Under the pieces are notes generated by a model. It made no database searches, was not told where the DNA came from, and worked only from the letters and a program-made list of their open reading frames with translations. Both the position numbers and the translations under genes were made by a program. A DNA stretch of 64,000 bases, taken from Aerophototrophica crusticola. Lineage in GTDB: Bacteria; Pseudomonadota; Alphaproteobacteria; Azospirillales; Azospirillaceae. The DNA lies in contig MOEB01000008.1 of assembly GCA_001939945.1 (NCBI GenBank), positions 62,001 to 126,000 on the forward strand. The letters run 5' to 3'. Of the stretch, positions 54,080-62,808 are shown piece after piece; position 1 is the stretch's first letter; the number at the start of each line of letters is the position of its first letter.

Positions 54080-54439
54080 ATGAGCGTTGCCGCCTATCGC
54101 CAGTCCCTGCGCGACACCGCCAGCCCCCGCCAGCTTGAGCGGAAGGTCCTGGCCCAGGTCACGGCGGAGCTGGAAGCCGCCGGGGCCGACACGGACGGCT
54201 TCGCCCGGGTGCATGCCGTGGACCGCAACCGCCGCCTGTGGGGCGTGCTGGTGGCCGACCTGGCCGGGCCGGACAACCTTCTGCCGGACCAACTGAAGGC
54301 CGGTCTGATCTCCCTCGGCCTGTGGGTCAACCGCTACAGCGGCGACGTGCTGACCAAGGGCAGCCCGCTGGCCCCGCTGATCGACGTGAACCGCACGGTG
54401 ATGCAGGGCCTCGCCGGCGGCAACAACGCGGCGGCGTGA
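54080..54439 (+). CDS. flaF: flagellar biosynthesis regulator FlaF
   Basis: 119 residues. AAYRQSLRDTASPRQLERKV, LAQVTAELEAA and GLISLGLWVNRYSGDVL are typical FlaF stretches. In alphaproteobacteria FlaF promotes flagellin synthesis and secretion, opposing FlbT. The ATG at 54080 is used rather than a GTG nine bases earlier. It is followed after 12 bases by flbT. Confidence 0.9.
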   Translation: MSVAAYRQSLRDTASPRQLERKVLAQVTAELEAAGADTDGFARVHAVDRNRRLWGVLVADLAGPDNLLPDQLKAGLISLGLWVNRYSGDVLTKGSPLAPLIDVNRTVMQGLAGGNNAAA

Positions 54440-54451
54440 CGGGGGGCGGCC

Positions 54452-54859
54452 ATGGGCCTGAAACTGAAGCTGAAGCCGTTCGAGAAGTTCGTCGTCAACG
54501 GCGTGGTGATCGAGAATGGCCGCCACCGCAACACGGTGACCGTGGCCAACCACGCCCAGGTGATGACCGGCCGCGCCATCATGCAGGCGGAGGAGGCGAC
54601 GACCCCCGCCCGCCGCGCCTATTACGCCATCCAGGCCCTGCTGCTGGACCCCGCCGGGGCGGCGGAGCGGCGGCCTACCTGCGACCTGCTGCTGGGCCAG
54701 TTGCGCACCGCCATCCGGGACCCGTCCATGGCCGCCCACCTGGCAGAGGCCAGCCGCTTCGTGGAGGCGGGCGACCCCTACAAGGCCCTGGCCGCCCTGC
54801 GCCCCGTCATGGCCTACGAGGCGGCCCTGCTGGCCCCGGCGGAGACGGCTGACGCCTGA
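54452..54859 (+). CDS. flbT: flagellin mRNA regulator FlbT
   Basis: 135 residues. It opens LKLKLKPFEKFVVNGVVIEN and continues AQVMTGRAIMQAEEATTPAR RAYYAIQALLLDP, the FlbT pattern. In Caulobacter FlbT binds the flagellin mRNA leader and promotes its decay until the hook is finished. The pairing flaF-flbT is conserved across alphaproteobacteria. Confidence 0.92.
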   Translation: MGLKLKLKPFEKFVVNGVVIENGRHRNTVTVANHAQVMTGRAIMQAEEATTPARRAYYAIQALLLDPAGAAERRPTCDLLLGQLRTAIRDPSMAAHLAEASRFVEAGDPYKALAALRPVMAYEAALLAPAETADA

Positions 54860-54877
54860 GCACCAGAGGAGGACCCG

Positions 54878-55189
54878 ATGAGCGATGCGAAGAAGGTGGA
54901 GGCGGTCAGCGCCGCCACCGCGCCCCGGGTGGCCGAGCGGGTCACCACGGACTCCCGCACCCGCGAGGCGCGGGAGGAGCGGGAGCCCGACCCGCCCCCG
55001 CCGCCCATCGAGCCCTCCCCCGCCTTCCGCCCCTACCGGGTCCAGCTCGACCCCCAGACCAGCCGCATCTTCACCGAAGTGATCGACCAGCAGACCGGCC
55101 AGGTCCTGTTGCGCATCCCGCCCGGCTATGCCCCGCCGCCCGAGCTTGAGGCGCAGGAGCCGCAGCCGCGCAAGGAGATCGAGTTATGA
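54878..55189 (+). CDS. FlaG-like flagellar protein
   Basis: 103 residues. The N-terminal half is acidic/proline-rich and probably disordered. The C-terminal half YRVQLDPQTSRIFTEVIDQQ, TGQVLLRIPPGY matches the FlaG consensus, in which a D-x-x-T-G-E/Q-V-(I/L)-R-x-I-P motif closes the domain. FlaG proteins influence filament length or assembly. Its end overlaps the next gene by 4 bases (ATGA). Confidence 0.75.
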   Translation: MSDAKKVEAVSAATAPRVAERVTTDSRTREAREEREPDPPPPPIEPSPAFRPYRVQLDPQTSRIFTEVIDQQTGQVLLRIPPGYAPPPELEAQEPQPRKEIEL

Positions 55190-56022
55190 TCGGGTCCATC
55201 TCAGGCTTCGGCGCCCGCGTGGGTGGGGGCATCGGCTCCACCCTCATGCAATGGACCCTGCTGACCCGCACGGAGCCGCGGCAGCGCGCCATGCTGGCGG
55301 AGCAGCCGGCGATCAAGCGAGAAGTGGCCTATCTGCGCCAGGCCCTGCCGGCCGTGGACAACGCGGAGGAGCTGGTCAAGGACGATCGGCTGCTGAAGGT
55401 GGTGCTGACCGCCTTCGGGCTGGAGGAGCAGGCCTATGCCAAGGCCCTGGTCAAGAAGGTGCTGGAAAGCGACCTGTCCGACCCCCGCTCCTTCGCCAAC
55501 CGGATCAGCGATCCCCGCTTCAAGGAGCTGGCGGCTTCCTTCAACTTCAAGGCCCTGGGTGGGCTGCGGCCCGACGACCCGAAATTCGTGGAGGCCCTGG
55601 CCAGCCGCGTGCTGACCCAGCGCTTCGAGGAACAGGCGGGGCAGTCGAATGAGGCCCTGCGGCTGGGCCTGTATTTCCGGCGCAAGGCCGGCGGCCTGTC
55701 CAACTGGTACCAGGTGCTGGCCGACCCCGCCCTGTCCAAGGTGGTGCGCACCGCGCTCGGCCTGCCGGAGTCCATCGCCCGGGTCAATGTGGACCGGCAG
55801 GTGGAGGAGATGAAGGAGCGCTTCGACTTGGCCAAGCTCAAGGACCCGAAGGAGCTGGACGGATTCCTGAAGCGCTTCGTGACCCTGTGGGACGTCAGCG
55901 GCCAGGGCGGCCAGCAACAGGCCAGCCCCCTGGTGGGCCTGTTCTCCGTCGGCGGCGCCCAACCCGGCCGGACGGGGCTGGACCCGTCCACCCTGCTGGC
56001 GGCGTCAAGGATGCGGCGGTAG
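55186..56022 (+). CDS. DUF1217 flagellar-associated protein
   Basis: 278 residues. LPAVDNAEELVKDDRLLKVV, LTAFGLEEQAYAKALVKKVL, SDPRSFANRISDPRFKELA and the later ADPALSKVVRTALGLPESIA are the repeated signature of DUF1217 proteins, found only with flagellar genes in alphaproteobacteria. Biochemical role unknown. It closes the flaF-flbT-flaG-like operon and converges on rtcR, 5 bases between stops. Confidence 0.85.
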   Translation: MIGSISGFGARVGGGIGSTLMQWTLLTRTEPRQRAMLAEQPAIKREVAYLRQALPAVDNAEELVKDDRLLKVVLTAFGLEEQAYAKALVKKVLESDLSDPRSFANRISDPRFKELAASFNFKALGGLRPDDPKFVEALASRVLTQRFEEQAGQSNEALRLGLYFRRKAGGLSNWYQVLADPALSKVVRTALGLPESIARVNVDRQVEEMKERFDLAKLKDPKELDGFLKRFVTLWDVSGQGGQQQASPLVGLFSVGGAQPGRTGLDPSTLLAASRMRR

Positions 56023-56027
56023 GGGGA

Positions 56028-57626
56028 TCAGGCCGCCTGGACGTCCGCCCAGGACAGGCCGAAGCGGGCCAGGTACTTGCGCAGGCGGTCGGCGTCGTTA
56101 ACGCTGCGTCGGTTAGCGCGGGAGGCGTTGAACAGGGCCCGCCCCGCCTCGCTGAGGGAGCGGCTCGCGCGGCAGGTGCGCACCACTTCCGCCAACTGGC
56201 AGCGGTCGAAGGCATCCAGGGCGGCCAGCCGGTCGGTGGGCAGCACCTCGGCAAGCCCGTCCTCCGCGACAGGCAGCGCTACGGTGCGCCAGCGGCGTTC
56301 CAGGCCGCGGATCTCCTCCTGCACCAGTTCCAGCGTGATGCGGCCGCCGGGGGCCAGGGTGGCCATGCGGGTGACACTGGCGGACAGGTCGCGGAAGTTG
56401 CCGGCCCAGCTGGCGGCCGGGCCGGTGGCGAAGGCCAGGTAGGCGCGCCGTGCCTCCGCGTTGAAAGTGGCGCGCGTGCCTTCACGGGCGGCGAAGCGGT
56501 CCAGCTCGTAATCCAGGTTCGGCTCGATGTCCTCCCGCCGGTCTGCGAGGCCCGGCAGCTCGAACGTCCAGAGGTTCAGGCGGGCGTAGAGGTCCTCCCG
56601 GAAGCGGCCGGCAGCCACCTCCGCGCCCAGGTCGCGGTTGGTGCCGGCGATGAGCTGGAAGTCCGACGCCACCTCCTTGTCCGCGCCCACGGGCAGGAAG
56701 CGCTTGTCCTCCACCGCGCGCAGGATCATGGCCTGCTCGTCCAGGCCCAGCTCCCCGATCTCGTCCAGGAACAGCAGGCCCTTGTCGGCGGCGCGCAGCA
56801 GGCCCGGCCGGTCGGCGGCGGCGCCGGTGAAGGCACCCTTGCGGTGGCCGAACAGGGCGGACATGGCCCCGTCGCCGCGCAGGGTGGCGCAGTTCACCTC
56901 CACGAAGGCCCCGTCCACCTGGTGCTGCTGGCGCTTCAGCTCATGGATGCGGCGGGCCAGCTGCGACTTGCCGGCCCCGGTGGGCCCCATCAGCAGGATG
57001 GGCGCGCGGCTGCGGATGGCCACCTGCTCGATGCGGTCGATCATGCGGTTGAAGGCGGCGTTGCGGGTGGCGATGCCGGACTTCAGGAAGGACGTGGCCT
57101 CCCTCGTCTGGGCCTGGAAGCGGGTGGCGATGCTGTCATAGCGGGACAGGTCCAGGTCGATGGCGCTCCACCGCCCGGCCACGGGCCCGTCATGGCCGCG
57201 CGGCGGGGAGGTCTGCAGCAGCCGGCCGGGGATGAAGCGCGCCTCCGTCAGCAGGAACAGGCAGATCTGGGCCACGTGGGACCCAGTGGTCATGTGCACC
57301 AGGTACTCCTCACCTTCCGTGTCGAAGGGGTAGAAGCGGGCGAAGTCCAGCAGCTTGCCGTACACCTCCTCGAAGTCCCAGGGATTGCGCAGCTCCATGG
57401 GCTGGGAGCGCACCTCCGTCCCGGGGGAGACCTGGGCGATGTCCACCCGCACCGTCTCGGCAAGTCCGGCGCTGCGCCGGTCATGGAACAGCTCCAGCCG
57501 GTGGACCATCAGGTCCTCATGCATGCACAGCCCGACATTGGGCCGCCATCGCTCCCACCGGGTGCTGGACTTGCCGCCCATGTCCAGGGTGGTGCCAAGG
57601 AAGCTGAGGACGACGGTGCGCTTCAT
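56028..57626 (-). CDS. rtcR: RtcR, CARF-domain sigma-54 activator of RNA repair genes
   Basis: 532 residues. The N-terminal RtcR/CARF sensor (about 1-185) has TVVLSFLGTTLDMGGK at the start and YLVHMTTGSHVAQICLFLLT with the ligand-contacting Thr-x-Gly-Ser/Thr-His pattern. The central AAA+ domain has Walker A GPTGAGKSQL, the sigma-54 contact loop GAFTGAAADRPG, Walker B GLLFLDEIGEL and an Arg finger region. The C-terminal part carries a weak Fis-type HTH. It activates the divergent rtcBA when damaged-RNA ends are sensed. The match to a sigma-54 promoter at 57756 supports this strongly. Confidence 0.95.
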   Translation of the reverse strand: MKRTVVLSFLGTTLDMGGKSSTRWERWRPNVGLCMHEDLMVHRLELFHDRRSAGLAETVRVDIAQVSPGTEVRSQPMELRNPWDFEEVYGKLLDFARFYPFDTEGEEYLVHMTTGSHVAQICLFLLTEARFIPGRLLQTSPPRGHDGPVAGRWSAIDLDLSRYDSIATRFQAQTREATSFLKSGIATRNAAFNRMIDRIEQVAIRSRAPILLMGPTGAGKSQLARRIHELKRQQHQVDGAFVEVNCATLRGDGAMSALFGHRKGAFTGAAADRPGLLRAADKGLLFLDEIGELGLDEQAMILRAVEDKRFLPVGADKEVASDFQLIAGTNRDLGAEVAAGRFREDLYARLNLWTFELPGLADRREDIEPNLDYELDRFAAREGTRATFNAEARRAYLAFATGPAASWAGNFRDLSASVTRMATLAPGGRITLELVQEEIRGLERRWRTVALPVAEDGLAEVLPTDRLAALDAFDRCQLAEVVRTCRASRSLSEAGRALFNASRANRRSVNDADRLRKYLARFGLSWADVQAA

Positions 57627-57755
57627 CAGGATTTATCCCGTCATATAAACACGCGCTCAGGATATCAGGAACCCGGGACCGTCTCCACATGGGCGACGAG
57701 GCGGGAGATGAGGGTTTCCGCGGCTTGCCGTCGCCTGCCATGGCCCGCGGAGCCG

Positions 57756-57772
57756 TTGGCACGGGCCTTGCC
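57756..57772 (+). promoter_or_regulatory. sigma-54 promoter of rtcBA
   Basis: TTGGCACGGGCCTTGCC has the -24 GG (57758-57759) and -12 GC (57770-57771) exactly ten bases apart, matching YTGGCAC-N5-TTGC. Transcription would start near 57783, giving about 100 bases of leader before rtcB. Confidence 0.85.
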
Positions 57773-57885
57773 ATAGGGGAAGGGCAAACCGAAGGGCAAA
57801 GAAGACGCTGGGGGTGCAGGGGGCGCGGGGCGACTTGGCCCCGCGCCCGCCCCCAGGCAGGATACGGTCGAGAGGAGTATGTGAG

Positions 57886-59112
57886 ATGAGCGAGCAGGCC
57901 TACGAGCTGCTGGACATGGGCGGCGGGGTCCCGGTGAAGATGTGGACCCGCGGCGTGCCGGTGGAGGACAAGGCGAAGGATCAGCTGGCGCGCACCGCCC
58001 GCATGCCCTTCGTGTTCAGTCACGTGGCGGCCATGCCCGACGTCCATACGGGGATCGGCGCCACCGTCGGGTCCGTGGTGGCCACCCGCGGCGCCATCAT
58101 CCCGGCGGCGGTGGGGGTAGACATCGGCTGCGGCATGTGCGCGGCCCAGACCACGCTCGTGGCCGCCGACCTGCCGGACCATTTGGACGGCGTGCGGTCC
58201 GCCATTGAGCGGGCGGTGCCGCACGGGCGCAGCGTCGGCCGGGGCCAGCGCGACCACGGATCCTGGGGGGAGCCGCCGGCCGAGGTGGTGGCCGCCTGGG
58301 CCACCCTGGCGGAGCGCTTCAAGCGGCTGGCCGAGAAGTACCCGGCGCTGGAGAAGGCCAACCACGTGACCCACCTGGGCACGCTGGGCACCGGCAACCA
58401 CTTCATCGAGGTCTGCCTGGACGAGGCGGACCGGGTGTGGGTGATGCTGCATTCCGGCTCCCGCGGGGTGGGGAACGCCATCGGCACCCTGTTCATCGAG
58501 CTGGCCAAGAAGGACATGCGTCGCTGGTTCATCAACCTGCCGGACGAGGACCTGGCCTATTTCCCGGAGGGCACGGACCATTTCGACGACTATGTGGAGG
58601 CGGTGGGCTGGGCGCAGGAATATGCCGCCCTGAACCGGCAGGTCATGATGCGGCACGTCATGGCCGCGCTGGGCCGGGCCATCCCGAAGCCCTTCGGGGC
58701 GGAGGTGCAGGCCATCAACTGCCACCACAACTATGTCCAGCGGGAAAACCACTTCGGCAAGAACGTGCTGGTGACCCGCAAGGGCGCCGTGCGCGCGGCC
58801 GCCGGGGTGATGGGCATCATCCCGGGCAGCATGGGCGCCAAATCCTTCATCGTCCGCGGGCGGGGCAACCCGCAGAGCTTCGACAGCTGCAGCCACGGGG
58901 CCGGGCGGGTGATGTCCCGCACCGAGGCCAAGCGGCGCTTCACCGTTGAGGACCACATCAAGGCGACGGAGGGGGTGGAATGCCGCAAGGACGCCGCCGT
59001 GGTGGATGAGACGCCCATGGCCTACAAGCCCATCGACGCGGTCATGGCGGCCCAGGCCGACCTGGTCGAGATCGTCCACACGTTGAAGCAGGTGGTCTGC
59101 GTGAAGGGGTGA
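57886..59112 (+). CDS. rtcB: RtcB RNA ligase
   Basis: 408 residues. Metal-binding Asp79 and Cys82 are in GVDIGCGMCA, then TLGTGNHFIEVCLDE, MLHSGSRGVGN and NCHHNYVQRENHFG, and the guanylylated His is in SFDSCSHGAGRVMSR. This is GTP- and Mn-dependent ligation of 2',3'-cyclic phosphate or 3'-phosphate RNA ends to 5'-OH ends. GAGAGGAG lies upstream of the ATG at 57886. It is followed after 34 bases by rtcA. Confidence 0.97.
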   Translation: MSEQAYELLDMGGGVPVKMWTRGVPVEDKAKDQLARTARMPFVFSHVAAMPDVHTGIGATVGSVVATRGAIIPAAVGVDIGCGMCAAQTTLVAADLPDHLDGVRSAIERAVPHGRSVGRGQRDHGSWGEPPAEVVAAWATLAERFKRLAEKYPALEKANHVTHLGTLGTGNHFIEVCLDEADRVWVMLHSGSRGVGNAIGTLFIELAKKDMRRWFINLPDEDLAYFPEGTDHFDDYVEAVGWAQEYAALNRQVMMRHVMAALGRAIPKPFGAEVQAINCHHNYVQRENHFGKNVLVTRKGAVRAAAGVMGIIPGSMGAKSFIVRGRGNPQSFDSCSHGAGRVMSRTEAKRRFTVEDHIKATEGVECRKDAAVVDETPMAYKPIDAVMAAQADLVEIVHTLKQVVCVKG

Positions 59113-59146
59113 CCCCTGGCGCAGGGCCGCCCGCGGGGGGAGACCC

Positions 59147-60166
59147 ATGATCACCATCGACGGCGCCGCGGGGGAGGGCGGGGGGCAGGTCCTCCGCACC
59201 TCCCTGTCCCTCGCCCTCTGCACCGGCCAGGCCTTCCGGATTGAGGACATCCGGGCTGGGCGGGAGCGGCCAGGCCTGATGCGCCAGCATTTGACGGCGG
59301 TGGAGGCCGCCCGTGCCGTGGGGGCGGCGGACTGCGAGGGTGCCGCACTCGGCTCCGGCACCCTGGAGTTCCGGCCGGGCACCGTGCGGCCGGGGGAGTA
59401 CCGCTTCGCCGTGGGCACGGCGGGCAGCGCCACGCTGGTGCTGCAGACCGTGCTGCCGCCGCTGCTGGCCGCGTCCGGCCCGTCGCGGCTGGTGCTGGAG
59501 GGCGGGACCCACAACCCCCACGCCCCGCCCTTCGAGTTCCTGGACCAGACCTTCCTGGCCCAGCTAAACCGCATGGGCCCGCAGGTGACGGCGACCCTGG
59601 AGCGGCCCGGCTTCTACCCGGCCGGGGGCGGGCGGATGGTGGTGGAGGTGGCACCGGCGGCCCGGCTCAGCCCGCTGGCGCTGGTGGACCGGGGCGACCT
59701 GCTGGGGGTGGAGGCGGTGGCGCGGGTCGCCGGCCTGCACCCGGACATCGCCGCCAAGGAGATCCAGGCGGCCCAGCGCGTCCTGGATTGGGGCGAGGAC
59801 TGCTTCCGGACAGAGGAGCTGCCGGCGGAGTGGGGGCCGGGCAACGTGCTGCTGCTTACCGCCCGCTTCGCGGCGGTGACGGAGGTGGTGGCGGGCTTCG
59901 GGGAGCGGGGTGTGTCCGCCCACACCGTCGGGGAGAAGGCGGCCAAGCGCATGGCCGGGTTCGTCGCCAGCGGGGCGGCGGTGGGGCCGTATCTGGCCGA
60001 CCAGCTGCTGCTGCCCATGGCCCTGGCTGGTCATGGGGAATTCACCACGGTCAAGCCGTCCCGCCACGCCCGGACCGACGCGGAGGTGATCCGGCACTTC
60101 CTGGGCACCCGGGTGGACTTCATCGAGGCGGCGGATGGGCCCTGGCGGGTGGAGGTGCGCGGTTGA
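59147..60166 (+). CDS. rtcA: RNA 3'-terminal phosphate cyclase
   Basis: 339 residues. DGAAGEGGGQVLRTSLSLAL at the start, RERPGLMRQHLTAVEAA, THNPHAPPFEFLDQTFL, RPGFYPAGGGRMVVEV and the adenylylated His in PSRHARTDAEVIRHF are RtcA hallmarks. It converts 3'-phosphate RNA ends to 2',3'-cyclic phosphate with ATP. It forms the rtcBA operon under RtcR and sigma-54. It converges on fliI, with structured repeat copy B between the stops. Confidence 0.96.
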   Translation: MITIDGAAGEGGGQVLRTSLSLALCTGQAFRIEDIRAGRERPGLMRQHLTAVEAARAVGAADCEGAALGSGTLEFRPGTVRPGEYRFAVGTAGSATLVLQTVLPPLLAASGPSRLVLEGGTHNPHAPPFEFLDQTFLAQLNRMGPQVTATLERPGFYPAGGGRMVVEVAPAARLSPLALVDRGDLLGVEAVARVAGLHPDIAAKEIQAAQRVLDWGEDCFRTEELPAEWGPGNVLLLTARFAAVTEVVAGFGERGVSAHTVGEKAAKRMAGFVASGAAVGPYLADQLLLPMALAGHGEFTTVKPSRHARTDAEVIRHFLGTRVDFIEAADGPWRVEVRG

Positions 60167-60177
60167 GGTATACCTTT

Positions 60178-60315
60178 GGCCGTTGATCGTGACCGATCAA
60201 CGGCCCCCTCAGGCGCCGGGCGGGCGCATCCGCGCCCTTGGCTTACGCGGGCACGGGCCCGCGGGCCGGCGGTCGCCGGCCTCCAGCCGCACGGGTCTGC
60301 GACCCATGCGGCTGG
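60178..60315 (+). repeat. structured dispersed repeat, copy B
   Basis: 138 bases between the convergent rtcA and fliI stops, with five hairpins. 60178-60205 is a perfect 12-bp stem GGCCGTTGATCG with loop TGAC. 60222-60237 is GGGCGC with loop ATCC. 60246-60263 is CGCGGGC with loop ACGG. 60264-60281 is GGCCGGC with loop GGTC. 60283-60315 is a 15-bp stem with one mismatch. It shares the conserved CCCTCAGGCGCCGGGC leader and TTGGCTTACGC linker with copy C. Confidence 0.8.
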
Positions 60316-60317
60316 CT

Positions 60318-61712
60318 TCACCGCGTCCTGGCCGGCAGCCCCCGCTTCGGCGGCGCGGGCTCGGGCTCTGGCGGCGGGGCCGGGGTGTCGAGGGCGGAGA
60401 GGAGGGCGGACAGGCGGGTGAAGGCGTCGGCGGCCGGCGTCGTCTCCCCCTTCTGCTGGCGCAGGAAGGCTTGCAGCGGATCGTGGGCGGCGATGGCGCG
60501 GTCCACCTCCCCGTCGCTCCCCTGGCGGTAGGCGCCGAGGCGCACCATTTCCTCCATCGCCTCGTAGCGGGACAGCAGGCGGCGGGCGGCGTCGGCGGTG
60601 GCGTTCTCCGTGGCTGAATGGCAGGCGGGCAGGGCGCGGGACACGCTCTTCAGCACGTCCACGGCGGGGTAGCGGCCCCGCTCCGCTACCGTGCGGGACA
60701 GGACCAGATGGCCGTCCAGGATGCCGCGCACGGCGTCGGCTACCGGCTCGTCATGGTCGCCGCCTTCCACCAGCACGGTGAAGACGCCGGTGATGTCGCC
60801 GGCCCTGTCCTGGCCGGGGCCCGCCCGCTCCAGCAGGCGGGGCAGCTCGGCGAAGACGGACGGGGGATAGCCCTTGCTGGTGGGCGGCTCCCCGGCGGCC
60901 AGCCCGATCTCCCGCTGGGCCATGGCGAAGCGGGTGACGCTGTCCAGCAGGCAGAGCACGTCCTGCCCCTGGTCGCGGAAATACTCCGCGGTGGCAAGGG
61001 TCAGGTAGGCGGCCTGGCGGCGGGCCAGGGCCGGCTCGTCGCCGGTGGCCACGATGACGACGCTGCGGGACAGGCCGTCGGCGCCAAGGTCCTCCTGGAT
61101 GAACTCCTGCACCTCCCGCCCGCGCTCCCCGATCAGGCCGATGACGTTCACCTGGGCCGCGCTGGATCGGGCCAGCATGGACAGCAGCGTGGACTTGCCC
61201 ACGCCGGACCCGGCGAAGATGCCCAGGCGCTGGCCGCGGCACAGGGGCACGAAGGCGTCCAGCACGCGGATGCCGGTGTCCAGCCGGTCACCCATGCGCC
61301 GCCTGGCATAGGCAGGGGGCGGCGCGGCGCGGAGGGGCCGGTTCTCGTCGCCGCGCAGCAGGGGGCCCTTGCCGTCGAGCGGCTTGCCGAAGGCGTCCAC
61401 CACCCGGCCCAGCCAGGACGGGCCGGGGCGGACCAGGGCGCTGCTGCCCGCCTGCTCCACCACGCAGCCCAGGCCGATCCCCTCCACCGGGGCGAAGGGC
61501 AGCAGCACGGCCCGGCCCTGGCGGAAGCCCACCACCTCGGCCGGGACGGGGTTGCCGGACCGGGTGAAGGCCAGGCAGCCGTCACCCACGGCCAAGCGCC
61601 GCTCCAAGCCTTCGACCTCCAGCGCCAGGCCGGAACAGGCGGCAATCTGGCCGCGGAAGCGGGCGCCGGCGATCTGCTCGATGTCGGCCAGCAGGCCGGC
61701 CAGGACGGTCAT
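60318..61712 (-). CDS. fliI: flagellum-specific ATPase FliI
   Basis: 464 residues from the preferred ATG at 61712 (an ATG 36 bases upstream at 61748 is possible; the later one has GGTGAG at good distance). Walker A is AGSGVGKSTLLSML (about 167-180), then ALIGERGREV-like IGERGREVQEF, Walker B VLCLLDSVTRFAMAQREIGL and SKGYPPSVFAELPRLLERAG. It energises the flagellar type III export apparatus. It is divergent from flgB; the 155-base gap carries TTTAAA-type inverted repeats. The C-terminus is Pro/Glu-rich. Confidence 0.95.
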   Translation of the reverse strand: MTVLAGLLADIEQIAGARFRGQIAACSGLALEVEGLERRLAVGDGCLAFTRSGNPVPAEVVGFRQGRAVLLPFAPVEGIGLGCVVEQAGSSALVRPGPSWLGRVVDAFGKPLDGKGPLLRGDENRPLRAAPPPAYARRRMGDRLDTGIRVLDAFVPLCRGQRLGIFAGSGVGKSTLLSMLARSSAAQVNVIGLIGERGREVQEFIQEDLGADGLSRSVVIVATGDEPALARRQAAYLTLATAEYFRDQGQDVLCLLDSVTRFAMAQREIGLAAGEPPTSKGYPPSVFAELPRLLERAGPGQDRAGDITGVFTVLVEGGDHDEPVADAVRGILDGHLVLSRTVAERGRYPAVDVLKSVSRALPACHSATENATADAARRLLSRYEAMEEMVRLGAYRQGSDGEVDRAIAAHDPLQAFLRQQKGETTPAADAFTRLSALLSALDTPAPPPEPEPAPPKRGLPARTR

Positions 61713-61760
61713 GGGTGGGCTCACCAGGATGGGAACGGGTCCGGGCATCCTGGCCGGGGC

Positions 61761-61820
61761 GGTTTAAAGCGGCTTAAAGCGGGGCCCGTCGGCCGGGGGG
61801 CTTAAACCGCGCTTTAAACG
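61761..61820. promoter_or_regulatory. TTTAAA inverted repeats between fliI and flgB
   Basis: Four CTTAAA/TTTAAA words in two pairs (61761-61780 and 61801-61820), with GGTTTAAAGC mirrored by GCTTTAAACG. Each pair is TTAA-N7-TTTA or its mirror, one base from the CtrA consensus. Position between divergent flagellar transcripts suits a shared regulator. Confidence 0.45.
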
Positions 61821-61867
61821 GGGCATGGAAAGGTCAGGCCGACTTCAACCGGCGGGGTACCCCTCCC

Positions 61868-62263
61868 ATGGACCTGTCTTCCATCGGCCTGTTCCAGCTT
61901 GCCGGGCGGCGCATGGAGTACCTGGGCAGCCGCCACCAGGTGATCGCCCAGAACGTGGCCAACGCCGACACGCCGGGCTTCCGGGCCAAGGACCTGAAGC
62001 CCTTCGACTTCCAGGCAGCCATGGCCCGCACCGGCGTGGCCCAGGCCCAGACCGCCGCTGGCCACCTGGAGGGCCTGCGCCAACCCGCCGGGTTCCGCGC
62101 CGACCGCCAGGCGACCGTCTATGAGACCGCCCCCGCCGGCAACGGCGTGGTGCTGGAGGAACAGATGCTGAAGGCCGCGGAGGTGCGCCAAGCCTACGAC
62201 CTGGCCGCCAACCTGTTCCAGAAGCATGTGGGCATGCTGCGCGCGGCTTTTACAAGCCGTTAG
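61868..62263 (+). CDS. flgB: flagellar rod protein FlgB
   Basis: 131 residues. LFQLAGRRMEYLGSRHQVIA, QNVANADTPGFRAKDLKPFD is the rod-protein N-terminal motif, and the C-terminal EEQMLKAAEVRQAYDLAANL, FQKHVGMLRAAF is the matching coiled coil. It is the proximal rod subunit exported by the flagellar type III system. First gene of flgB-flgC-fliE-fliQ. Confidence 0.95.
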   Translation: MDLSSIGLFQLAGRRMEYLGSRHQVIAQNVANADTPGFRAKDLKPFDFQAAMARTGVAQAQTAAGHLEGLRQPAGFRADRQATVYETAPAGNGVVLEEQMLKAAEVRQAYDLAANLFQKHVGMLRAAFTSR

Positions 62264-62343
62264 CGTTCCCTCAGGCGCCGGGCGCGCGCATCCGCGCGCT
62301 TGGCTTACGCGGCCATGGGGCCGCGCGGCGGCAGTCGCCGCCG
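62264..62343 (+). repeat. structured dispersed repeat, copy C (short form)
   Basis: 80 bases starting directly after the flgB stop, inside the flagellar operon. It keeps the three core hairpins: 62284-62299 GCGCGC with loop ATCC, 62308-62325 CGCGGCC with loop ATGG, and 62326-62343 CGGCGGC with loop AGTC. It lacks the two outer hairpins of copies A and B. The stems differ from A and B by paired changes. Confidence 0.8.
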
Positions 62344-62385
62344 GGGCGTCCCCACCGGGTCCGCCCTTCGTATCGGAGAACCGGG

Positions 62386-62805
62386 ATGTCCCTCGACCCC
62401 CTCGCCACCTCCTTCGGCATCGCCGCCTCGGGCATGAAGGCCCAGGCCACCCGGCTGCGGGTAGTGGCGGAGAACCTGGCCAACGCCAACTCCACCAGCG
62501 AGACGCCGGGCGGCGACCCCTACCGCCGCAAGACCGTGGTCTTTGCCGCCGCCCTGGACCGGGCGATGGGGGCGGAGAAGGTGGAGGTGAAGCGGGTGGG
62601 GCGCGACACCGGCGACTTCCGGCTGTCCTACGACCCCGGCCACCCCGCGGCCAATGCCGACGGCTACGTGAAGCTGCCCAACGTCAACAGCCTGGTGGAG
62701 GCCATGGACATGCGGGAGGCGGGCCGGTCCTATGAGGCCAACCTGAACCTGCTGCAACAGGCCCGCGGCATGCTGGGCCGCACCATCGACATGCTGCGGG
62801 GCTAA
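62386..62805 (+). CDS. flgC: flagellar rod protein FlgC
   Basis: 139 residues. SFGIAASGMKAQATRLRVVA, ENLANANSTSETPGGDPYRR is the FlgC N-terminus with the diagnostic N-x-x-T-x-x-G-x-P-Y-R-R-K. The C-terminus NSLVEAMDMREAGRSYEANL is also typical. Proximal rod subunit. GGAGAA lies upstream of the ATG. The 122-base gap after flgB is filled by repeat copy C. Confidence 0.95.
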   Translation: MSLDPLATSFGIAASGMKAQATRLRVVAENLANANSTSETPGGDPYRRKTVVFAAALDRAMGAEKVEVKRVGRDTGDFRLSYDPGHPAANADGYVKLPNVNSLVEAMDMREAGRSYEANLNLLQQARGMLGRTIDMLRG

Positions 62806-62808
62806 CCC

